From the NCBI GenBank assembly GCA_038142205.1, contig JAYQJO010000001.1, positions 310,001 through 374,000 on the forward strand: 64,000 nt of DNA, given 5' to 3'. Below the pieces are notes generated by a model. It had not been told where the DNA came from and did no database searches. It saw only the letters and a list, made by a program, of their open reading frames with translations. The position numbers and the translations under genes were made by a program. Each line of letters starts with the position of its first letter. Position 1 is the stretch's first letter. Positions 44,076 through 50,780 of the stretch are shown here, piece after piece. The stretch comes from UBA7359 sp038142205 (GTDB taxonomy: Bacteria; Pseudomonadota; Gammaproteobacteria; Eutrophobiales; Eutrophobiaceae).

Positions 44076-45578
44076 ATGAGTGAAGAAAACGAAAACCAGA
44101 ATGAAAATGATTTAATCGCGCAACGTAGACAACAACTTCAGGAACTGCGCAAAGCAGGCAATGCGTTTAAAAATGACTTCAAACGTGATTCACTGGCTGC
44201 GGATTTACTCGAAAAGTATAGCGAACATAGTAAGGAAGAACTTGAACAGGCATCAGTAAAAGTAGCTATTGCCGGTCGTATGATGAGCCGACGTATTATG
44301 GGTAAAGCATCGTTTGCACATATACAAGATATGTCTGGCAAGATTCAACTTTATGTACGTCGTGATGATTTAGCGGAAGGTGTTTATAACGACGGTTTTA
44401 AAAAATGGGATATGGGTGACATTATTGCGGCAACAGGCACAGTAATGAACACTAATAAAGGTGAATTAAGTATTCATGTCGATTCTATTTCGCTATTAAC
44501 AAAATCATTACAACCACTTCCTGAGAAATTTCATGGTCTGACAGATCAGGAAACGCGCTATCGTCATCGTTATGTTGACTTGATAATGAACGAAGAAACG
44601 CGTGATACATTTAAGGTTCGCTCACGGGTTATCGACTTTATCCGTTCTTATTTAAAAAATGAAAAATATATCGAAGTCGAAACACCAATGATGCATGTCA
44701 TTCCCGGTGGTGCAACCGCGCGTCCGTTTACAACGCATCATAATAGTCTGGATATGGAGTTGTTCTTACGTATTGCGCCGGAATTGTATTTAAAACGCCT
44801 GGTTGTTGGTGGCTTTGAAAAAGTCTTTGAAATAAATCGTAGTTTTCGCAATGAAGGTTTATCACCAAGACATAACCCTGAATTTACCATGATTGAGTTT
44901 TATCAGGCTTATTCTGATTACGAAGATTTAATGAATCTGACGGAAGATATGTTACGTAACTTAGCAATGGAAGTTTGTGGTAGTCATCAAGTTACTTATC
45001 AGGATGAAACTTATGACCTGGGTCAACCGTTTGAAAGAATGACCGTGCTCGAATCAATCTTAAAATTTAATGATTTAATTTCACTGGAGGAATTGCAATT
45101 GCTAGATTCAGCACGAGCCATTGCTGAAAAACTCGATATTCCTCTTGAAGACAGTTATGGGCTAGGCAAGGTCCAGATAGAAATTTTCGAAAAAACAGTT
45201 GAAAGTAATTTAATGGCACCGACATTTATCACGCAATACCCGACAGAAGTGTCTCCTTTGGCACGTAAAAATGATGATGATCCTTTTGTAACTGATCGGT
45301 TTGAGTTTTTTATTGGTGGTCGGGAAATAGCAAACGGCTTTTCCGAGTTAAACGATCCGGAAGATCAGGCTGAACGTTTCCGCAAGCAGGTAGAAGAGAA
45401 AGAAGCGGGGGATGCAGAAGCCATGCACTACGATGAAGATTACATTACTGCACTTGAATATGGTATGCCGCCCACAGCAGGAGAGGGTATTGGTATTGAT
45501 CGTTTGGTCATGTTTTTAACAGACTCCCCAACAATTCGAGATGTGATTTTATTTCCTCATATGCGTCCGAAAGGATAA
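44076..45578 (+). CDS. lysS: Lysyl-tRNA synthetase, class II
   Basis: The 500-residue protein has an N-terminal OB-fold anticodon-binding domain (about 60-150, VAIAGRMMSRRIMGKASFAH). The class II catalytic domain has motif 1 (near YIEVETPMMHVIPGGATARP), motif 2 (FEINRSFRNEGLSPRHNPEF) and motif 3 (GIGIDRLVMFLTDSPTIRDV). It charges tRNA-Lys. It follows prfB in the usual order. The ECF sigma gene begins 23 bp after its stop, so the sigma factor may receive read-through transcription from lysS. Confidence 0.98.
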   Translation: MSEENENQNENDLIAQRRQQLQELRKAGNAFKNDFKRDSLAADLLEKYSEHSKEELEQASVKVAIAGRMMSRRIMGKASFAHIQDMSGKIQLYVRRDDLAEGVYNDGFKKWDMGDIIAATGTVMNTNKGELSIHVDSISLLTKSLQPLPEKFHGLTDQETRYRHRYVDLIMNEETRDTFKVRSRVIDFIRSYLKNEKYIEVETPMMHVIPGGATARPFTTHHNSLDMELFLRIAPELYLKRLVVGGFEKVFEINRSFRNEGLSPRHNPEFTMIEFYQAYSDYEDLMNLTEDMLRNLAMEVCGSHQVTYQDETYDLGQPFERMTVLESILKFNDLISLEELQLLDSARAIAEKLDIPLEDSYGLGKVQIEIFEKTVESNLMAPTFITQYPTEVSPLARKNDDDPFVTDRFEFFIGGREIANGFSELNDPEDQAERFRKQVEEKEAGDAEAMHYDEDYITALEYGMPPTAGEGIGIDRLVMFLTDSPTIRDVILFPHMRPKG

Positions 45579-45601
45579 TTATCACCGATTCTCTATAAAC
45601 C

Positions 45602-46189
45602 ATGAGCAGACCTGATGATGATACTGAATTAATCAAAGGTCTGTGTAATGGTGATCAGGTTTTTTGTAAAAAACTGATCGAAGATTATTGGGGCGAACTT
45701 CACTTTCTAGCTTTACGACTTTTAGCTGATGAAGCGATAGCTAAAGATTGTACTCAAGAAGCTTTTATCAAAGCGATTACCAAAATAAAGAGTTTCAAAG
45801 GGCTGGGTTCTTTTAAATCTTGGCTACATCAAATCGTTGTAAACGAAGCTTTAACCGAGTTAAGAAAGAAAACTGCTAGAAAAGAAGAGTCATTGGATGA
45901 GTTGATGCTTGATTTTGATGAAACTGGTCACTATGTTGAATGTTATCAAGGACAACTTGTTGATATTGATGCTTTGCAAGAATCGATTGAAGTAAAGCAA
46001 CAGATTAAAAAGTCTATTGATAAGTTGCCTGATAAATTTCGAGTTATTTTAATTTTACGCGATTATGAAGGGTATTCTACAAAAGAAGTGGCGGAAAGAA
46101 TGGGCATGAGTGAGCAAAATGTAAAAGTTAGATTACATAGAGCTAGGCTGGCAATGCGTAACTTACTCCATTCCACTATTAATAATTAG
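45602..46189 (+). CDS. ECF-type RNA polymerase sigma factor
   Basis: The 195-residue protein has sigma region 2 (about 25-95, FLALRLLADEAIAKDCTQEA and FKSWLHQIVVNEALTELRKK) and region 4 (about 140-190, LPDKFRVILILRDYEGYSTK and AERMGMSEQNVKVRLHRAR). An acidic linker joins them. Region 3 is absent, as in ECF factors. It is followed 5 bp later by a zinc-finger anti-sigma factor and then by the RiPP metallophore operon. ECF/anti-sigma pairs next to bufferin or Hvf genes are a known arrangement for metal-stress control. The target promoters are unproven. Confidence 0.94.
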   Translation: MSRPDDDTELIKGLCNGDQVFCKKLIEDYWGELHFLALRLLADEAIAKDCTQEAFIKAITKIKSFKGLGSFKSWLHQIVVNEALTELRKKTARKEESLDELMLDFDETGHYVECYQGQLVDIDALQESIEVKQQIKKSIDKLPDKFRVILILRDYEGYSTKEVAERMGMSEQNVKVRLHRARLAMRNLLHSTINN

Positions 46190-46194
46190 GGTCG

Positions 46195-46491
46195 ATGATA
46201 ATGAAGAAAACCAATATTAATGAATTCTTAAGTTGCGATAAGGTGGAAAAGTTTCTGATGGCTTATATTGATGGGGAATTGAACACTCGTTCAAAACTTC
46301 GATTTAAATTTCATTTAGCAATATGCTCAAACTGTCGAAATTACATGAAAGGATATAGGAATGCGATAAATTTAGGTAAGCAGGTATTTAATCAACCTCA
46401 TGAGCTTGCTACGGGTAAAGTGACGAATGAAATACTCAACGCGATACTGGATGCCAGTCAGGTTTCTCGGGCGATCTTAAAAAAACAGTAA
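46195..46491 (+). CDS. Zinc-finger anti-sigma factor
   Basis: The 98-residue protein contains LMAYIDGELNTRSKLRFKFH followed by the zinc motif H-L-A-I-C-S-N-C (HxxxCxxC). This is the anti-sigma domain (zf-HC2 type), with an upstream Cys (LSCDKVEKFL) as a further ligand candidate. No membrane segment is visible, so it is likely a soluble, redox- or metal-releasable partner. Position 5 bp after the ECF gene makes their interaction likely. The ATG at 46195 is two codons before a second ATG at 46201, and either could be used. Confidence 0.88.
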   Translation: MIMKKTNINEFLSCDKVEKFLMAYIDGELNTRSKLRFKFHLAICSNCRNYMKGYRNAINLGKQVFNQPHELATGKVTNEILNAILDASQVSRAILKKQ

Positions 46492-46497
46492 ATTAGT

Positions 46498-46504
46498 TGT
46501 AACC
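46498..46504 (+). promoter_or_regulatory. Candidate ECF -35 element upstream of hvfA
   Basis: TGTAACC lies 7 bp after the anti-sigma stop. GTAACC is a known ECF -35 motif, used for example by the ECF factor that controls a bufferin operon in Caulobacter. At the expected 16-bp spacing the downstream bases are CATC, a weak match to a CGAA-type -10. Only the -35 half fits, so this is tentative. Confidence 0.3.
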
Positions 46505-46652
46505 TTTTTACCCGTTCATGCATCAAATAGAAAATCGCTATATTTATGATTAATTTGGAGTTTTTTTCTTTTAGAAAGAACTTTTTAGTCATGTCCAAGT
46601 CAATAATTTTGTGCAATTAAATTGCGCGCTAAATACAAGTTTTTGTGTGAAT

Positions 46653-46678
46653 AGTGGCTGATAAGTCACTGTTTTTTT
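46653..46678 (+). terminator. Terminator-like hairpin directly upstream of the hvfA ribosome site
   Basis: AGTGGCT at 46653-46659 and AGTCACT at 46664-46670 form a 7-bp stem (one G-T pair) with a GATA loop. A G and seven T residues follow at 46672-46678. The AGGAG ribosome site begins only about 8 bp later and the hvfA ATG is at 46695. It could end transcription arriving from the sigma/anti-sigma genes or act as a leader attenuator. Confidence 0.55.
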
Positions 46679-46694
46679 AATCTCCAGGAGAAAA

Positions 46695-47060
46695 ATGAAA
46701 ATGTCAGAAAAAAATAAACTTAATCCACTAGCTGTTGCACTTGGTACTACTTTTGCTATTTCACTTACTGCTAGCCCAATCATTAATGCTGCGGACAATC
46801 CTTTTGCTGCTAATCAATTGACCAATGGCGGTTATGAAGTTGCTGAAGGCAAATGCGGCGAAGGCAAATGCGGCGATAAGAAAGAAGGCGAAGGCAAATG
46901 CGGCGAAGGAAAATGTGGCGATAAGAAAGAAGGCGAAGGCAAATGCGGCGAAGGAAAATGTGGCGATAAGAAAGAAGGCGAAGGCAAATGCGGTGAAGGC
47001 AAATGCGGCGATAAGAAAGAAGGCGAAGGCAAATGCGGCGAAGGCAAATGCGGTAGTTAA
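46695..47060 (+). CDS. hvfA: HvfA/BufA-type RiPP metallophore precursor with ten EGKCG motifs
   Basis: The 121-residue precursor has an N-terminal signal-like region (LNPLAVALGTTFAISLTASP, about 9-28, cleavage near INAADNPF), a short spacer, then residues 51-120. These consist of EGKCG pairs separated by DKKEG, with ten EGKCG copies in all. In the HvfA family such cysteines are oxidised by an MNIO enzyme into copper-binding heterocycles (oxazolone/thioamide reported for Haemophilus HvfA). The only Cys residues are in these motifs. It is directly followed by the MNIO and partner genes. It would chelate copper in the periplasm or outside the cell. The core is longer and more regular than in minimal family members. 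Confidence 0.92.
   Translation: MKMSEKNKLNPLAVALGTTFAISLTASPIINAADNPFAANQLTNGGYEVAEGKCGEGKCGDKKEGEGKCGEGKCGDKKEGEGKCGEGKCGDKKEGEGKCGEGKCGDKKEGEGKCGEGKCGS
46845..47054 (+). repeat. 45-bp tandem repeat encoding the EGKCG array
   Basis: Four complete 45-bp units and a partial fifth encode EGKCGEGKCGDKKEG. Units 2 and 3 are identical, and the others differ only at third positions (GGC/GGA, TGC/TGT, GGC/GGT). The DNA-level similarity suggests recent expansion or homogenisation by slippage or recombination. The repeat leaves other frames open on both strands. Confidence 0.95.
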
Positions 47061-47077
47061 TAGCTAAGTCAGTCATC

Positions 47078-47932
47078 ATGACAAAACAATACCCTGTAAA
47101 GGGTTCAGGATTAGGTCTGCGGCGAGCTTTTATTGGCTCGCTCGCAGATCAAATTCCTCCCCAGATAGATTTTATGGAAGTCGCTCCGGAGAACTGGATT
47201 GATGTCGGCGGTAAGTTTGGCCGTCAATTTCAAAAAGTGTCAGAGCAAGTTCCTATAGTTTGCCACGGACTTTCTTTAAATATTGGTGGTGTAGCGCCTT
47301 TAGATGAAGCTTTTTTACATAAAGTTAAGCAGTTTCTTGAAACATATAATATTTCTGTTTACAGCGAGCATTTGACTTATTGTGCTGATGAAGGGCATTT
47401 ATATGATCTCATGCCCATACCTTTTACAGAAGAAGCAATCAAATACGTAGTCGAAAGAATTCAACGAGTCCAAGATATTCTTGGACGACGCATCGCCATG
47501 GAGAATGCATCGTATTATGCCGCCCCCGGCAAAGAAATGGATGAAATAGAGTTTGTTAATAATGTTCTTGAACAAGCTGACTGTTTATTTCATATTGATA
47601 TCAATAATATTTACGTTAACAGTATTAATCATAAATATAATGCTGAAAAATTTCTCAGAGCATTACCCGGCGATCGCATTGCTTATGCCCATATAGCTGG
47701 ACATTATATCGAAGAAGAAGATTTACTTGTTGATACGCATGGCGCTGACGTCATCGATCCTGTGTGGAAATTACTGGATGTCGCGTATGAACACTTTGGT
47801 GTGTTCCCGACATTATTGGAACGTGACTTTAATATCCCATCGCTAGAAGAATTGTTAAAGGAAGTTAAAACAATTAAACACTATCAAAATAAATATTCAC
47901 AGCATGACCACATCAGTAAACAACAAAGTTAG
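47078..47932 (+). CDS. hvfB: HvfB/BufB MNIO-type RiPP maturase (DUF692)
   Basis: The 284-residue TIM-barrel protein has the multinuclear non-haem iron residues of the family in order: VCHGLSLNIGG (His), YSEHLTY (Glu/His), AMENASYYA (Glu), HIDINNIYVNSINH (Asp/Asn/His), YAHIAGH (His), DTHGADV (Asp/His) and LLERDFNIP (Glu). MNIO enzymes oxidise cysteines of a precursor peptide using iron and oxygen. The substrate is surely the EGKCG peptide encoded 17 bp upstream. It overlaps hvfC by 29 bp, consistent with the two acting as a complex. Confidence 0.94.
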   Translation: MTKQYPVKGSGLGLRRAFIGSLADQIPPQIDFMEVAPENWIDVGGKFGRQFQKVSEQVPIVCHGLSLNIGGVAPLDEAFLHKVKQFLETYNISVYSEHLTYCADEGHLYDLMPIPFTEEAIKYVVERIQRVQDILGRRIAMENASYYAAPGKEMDEIEFVNNVLEQADCLFHIDINNIYVNSINHKYNAEKFLRALPGDRIAYAHIAGHYIEEEDLLVDTHGADVIDPVWKLLDVAYEHFGVFPTLLERDFNIPSLEELLKEVKTIKHYQNKYSQHDHISKQQS

Positions 47933-48683
47933 TTCTTTTCAGGATATGCAGACTGTGTTTACGCAACACATGCGTGATCCGGATAATAAACCTGCGCCGC
48001 AAGGTATTGAGGATCGACGTATGCGGGTTTATCGGGATCTGGTTTATAACAATATTCAAAATTTTATTGCTAACAGTTTTCCTGTTATTCGAAAAATAAC
48101 AGCAGATGAACAATGGCATGAAATGTTACGTGATTATATTAATCGTCATCAGGCGCATACGCCCTTATTTCCAAAGATGCCGCAGGAGTTTTTGCAATAT
48201 CTAGAACATGAGCGTGGTGATCACCAGGACGATCCGCCTTTCCTACTGGAACTAGCTCATTATGAATGGATCGAAATGGCCTTGTCGATTGATTCGCGTG
48301 AAATTGACTTAATGGGTATCGACCCACAAGGTGACCTGCTTGAAGGTATTCCTGTTTTAAACCCGGTTTCAGTAGCCCTTGTCTACAACTGGCCTGTACA
48401 TGAACTCGGGCCTACGAATATCCCAACAGAACAACCGGTGGAGAAAACTTATATTGTTGTTTATAGAAAGCAGGATGATGAAATTGCATTTACTGTGCTC
48501 AACTCTGTATCGGCAAAACTGATGGAGTATCTTCAAGCTGATGAAAAGCAAAGCGGACGTGAAATTCTCATGAAAATTGCACAGCAATTAAATCATCCTG
48601 AAACTGAAACAGTGATTCGTGGCGGGCTTGAAATTATGGGCAGTTTCCTGGACGAAGGTATTTTGTTAGGAATAAAGAAATAG
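47904..48683 (+). CDS. hvfC: HvfC/BufC RiPP maturation partner protein (DUF2063)
   Basis: The 259-residue protein has an N-terminal DUF2063 domain (about 8-105: RMRVYRDLVYNNIQNFIANS, FPVIRKI, and H-T-P-L-F-P-K-M-P-Q-E-F-L). A C-terminal wing-like domain (about 150-255) has YIVVYRKQDDEIAFTVLN. In this family the partner recognises the precursor peptide and presents it to the MNIO enzyme. The start lies inside the 3' end of hvfB (29-bp overlap), so they are translationally coupled. Length is normal. Confidence 0.92.
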   Translation: MTTSVNNKVSSFQDMQTVFTQHMRDPDNKPAPQGIEDRRMRVYRDLVYNNIQNFIANSFPVIRKITADEQWHEMLRDYINRHQAHTPLFPKMPQEFLQYLEHERGDHQDDPPFLLELAHYEWIEMALSIDSREIDLMGIDPQGDLLEGIPVLNPVSVALVYNWPVHELGPTNIPTEQPVEKTYIVVYRKQDDEIAFTVLNSVSAKLMEYLQADEKQSGREILMKIAQQLNHPETETVIRGGLEIMGSFLDEGILLGIKK

Positions 48684-48828
48684 AACATCAACCTATCTAT
48701 TAGATAAATCAGTAATAGCAGGTCAATCATTGGGCTGTTTCTGAGATTATAGATTTGCGTAAGCATAGTAACCATTGTGATAATTGAAGTTAATCAATAA
48801 GCGGAAATTTTTATATGAGGAGAAAAGT

Positions 48829-49488
48829 ATGGGGAGTGTTATAAGTCTGTCTAATAAAGTTAATGCGTTATTTGAAAAAATACGCACCCCCATCGATTTT
48901 AGTGCGCCGTTATTACTACGCATATTTCTTGCGCCTATCTTCATTATGGCAGGTTATGGAAAACTACAGTTGGGTGCCAGTGATGTTGGTTTTTTTGAAC
49001 GCTTTACCGCTGATCCGAATGTTGTTGCCTGGTTTGGTAATCCTGACTGGGGCTTAGGTTTACCTGCCCCCGAACTGATGGCATTTATGGCAGGCTGGAC
49101 TGAGTTTCTGGGTGGTTGGTTTTTACTCGCTGGTTTATTAACACGCTATATTGCCATTCCATTGATGTTTACCATGATCGTTGCTGCGACTACTGCACAT
49201 TGGGAGAACGGTTGGCATGCCTTACCGGAAAATAAATTGATGGTACCGTGGGAGTGGAAAGCGGATATGATCAAAGAAGCCAATATCAGAAAGAACAAGG
49301 CTAAAGAGATATTAAAGAAACATGCAAATTATGACTGGATAACTGAATATGGCAGCATTACCATTTTAAAGAATGGTATAGAATTTTCTGCCACTTATTT
49401 TCTGATGTTACTAGTGTTGATGTTTATGGGTGGCGGTAAAGTCGTCAGTCTTGATTACTGGATTGCGAGAAAATTCAGGGAAACATAA
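48829..49488 (+). CDS. HvfX-type DoxX family membrane protein
   Basis: From ATG 48829, preceded by GAGGAGAAA, this is 219 residues. A longer in-frame TTG start at 48784 has no ribosome site. The four-helix DoxX fold is visible: LLLRIFLAPIFIMAGYGKLQ, LMAFMAGWTEFLGGWFLLAG, AIPLMFTMIVAATTAHWENG and FSATYFLMLLVLMFMGGGKV. A hydrophilic insert of about 60 residues lies before the last helix. DoxX-like proteins of this type accompany Hvf/Buf operons and may couple the quinone pool or redox supply to export or maturation; the role is not settled. It is 145 bp downstream of hvfC, and a hairpin follows it. Confidence 0.85.
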   Translation: MGSVISLSNKVNALFEKIRTPIDFSAPLLLRIFLAPIFIMAGYGKLQLGASDVGFFERFTADPNVVAWFGNPDWGLGLPAPELMAFMAGWTEFLGGWFLLAGLLTRYIAIPLMFTMIVAATTAHWENGWHALPENKLMVPWEWKADMIKEANIRKNKAKEILKKHANYDWITEYGSITILKNGIEFSATYFLMLLVLMFMGGGKVVSLDYWIARKFRET

Positions 49489-49501
49489 TATATCTTCATA
49501 C

Positions 49502-49533
49502 AGCTGTATTAGTGCCGATTCATTAATACAGCT
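49502..49533 (+). terminator. Hairpin after hvfX
   Basis: AGCTGTATTA at 49502-49511 pairs perfectly with TAATACAGCT at 49524-49533 across a 12-nt loop, 14 bp after the hvfX stop. There is no T tract, so termination would be weak or factor-assisted. The left arm also belongs to a 12-bp palindrome, ATACAGCTGTAT. Confidence 0.4.
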
Positions 49534-49562
49534 CATACATCCTAACTACATGAAGGGTTATT

Positions 49563-50780
49563 ATGCTGTCAGCTAACGCTTTTCTTTTTTTAATAGCGTT
49601 ATTAATTATCTCTACGCTACTTGAGCCTTTGGCAAAACGACTCGGTTTACCTTTCAGTATTATATTGGTCTTGCTTGGTTATATTGGTTCAGAGATAAGT
49701 ATCAATCAGTTTGGAATTGATACGGGCATTCGTTGGGATAATTTCAAAGACATTATTTTTTATGTCATCCTGCCTGTGCTCATCTTTCAGTCAGCAATAG
49801 AAATAAACCTTAAGATGCTTCTAAGAAACGTGTTACCAATATTAATTATGGCTTTGCCATTAATGATTGTGTCTACTGTCGTTGCTGCAGCGTGTCTTTA
49901 TAAAGGTATTGACCACGCGACAGGTTTTCCTTGGATAGCTGCACTTATTACTGGCGCATTATTATCAGCAACAGATCCGACTTCTATTATTTCAGTTCTA
50001 AAAAGAACTAATGCGACGGAGCGTTTGAGGATATTGTTGGAAGGAGAGAGTTTGTTTAATGATGTGACTGCAATCGTTTTGTTTAGCATATTAATCAGCA
50101 TCGCGGCACAAACTGAGGAATCTGTCAGCGCGAGTATGATACTTATTCGTTTCTCTGAGGTTTTTATAGGAGGACTTGTTTCTGGAATTATTATTGGTTC
50201 TATCGCATCAAGATTAATTAAATTTCTGGATAATCAACAAGCGTTTGTGATTATCAGTATTCTTAGTGCCTACTCTAGTTTTATTATTGCTGACGGTGTT
50301 TTACACTTTTCCGGTGTGATTGCTGTACTTATTTGCGGTATTACAATTGGTTCTCTAAATACTGAAAGGCTGACAAATAATAGCTTTGCCAATCAATTCT
50401 GGTCGTTACTATCTCGAATTGCTGAATCGCTAATCTTTCTTCTGGCTGGAATCACGATCACGCTGAGTATGTTTATTGATCAGTGGTTAGCTATTCTAAT
50501 TGGTATAGTAGCAGTCATTTTTTCTCGGGTAGTGATTGTATTCGGTACGTTTCCATTTCTTTCTTTAATACCAGGTGTTGAAGCGGTTTCTTTAAAACAA
50601 CAGACAATACTTTTGTGGGGAGGAGTGCGTGGCACGGTAACATTGGCCTTGGCTTTGTCTTTGCCATTGACACTGGATTACTGGTATACGATCCAGTCTA
50701 TTGCTTATGGTGTTGTTATTTTTACTCTGTTCTTTCAAACAACGACATTGCCAACTGTTTTAAAAAAAATTAATGGCTAA
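49563..50780 (+). CDS. CPA1-family Na+/H+ (or K+/H+) antiporter
   Basis: The 405-residue protein has about 12 membrane segments. It shows ALITGALLSATDPTSIISVL and EGESLFNDVTAIVLF, the two ion-binding signatures of the NhaP/CPA1 group, and a late conserved LLWGGVRGTVTLALALSLP. It exchanges monovalent cations for protons across the inner membrane. No large cytoplasmic C-terminal regulatory domain is present. An AAGGG ribosome site precedes the ATG. It converges with and overlaps the next gene by 4 bp. Confidence 0.94.
   Translation: MLSANAFLFLIALLIISTLLEPLAKRLGLPFSIILVLLGYIGSEISINQFGIDTGIRWDNFKDIIFYVILPVLIFQSAIEINLKMLLRNVLPILIMALPLMIVSTVVAAACLYKGIDHATGFPWIAALITGALLSATDPTSIISVLKRTNATERLRILLEGESLFNDVTAIVLFSILISIAAQTEESVSASMILIRFSEVFIGGLVSGIIIGSIASRLIKFLDNQQAFVIISILSAYSSFIIADGVLHFSGVIAVLICGITIGSLNTERLTNNSFANQFWSLLSRIAESLIFLLAGITITLSMFIDQWLAILIGIVAVIFSRVVIVFGTFPFLSLIPGVEAVSLKQQTILLWGGVRGTVTLALALSLPLTLDYWYTIQSIAYGVVIFTLFFQTTTLPTVLKKING

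Noticed and set aside
46810..47079. Long open frames on both strands through the EGKCG repeat
   Set aside because: The 45-bp repeat lacks stops in several frames. Only the + frame from 46695 has a ribosome site, a signal peptide and a family match.
48784..48828. Longer TTG start for the DoxX protein
   Set aside because: There is no ribosome site, and the extra residues are not DoxX-like. The ATG at 48829 has a GAGGAG site.
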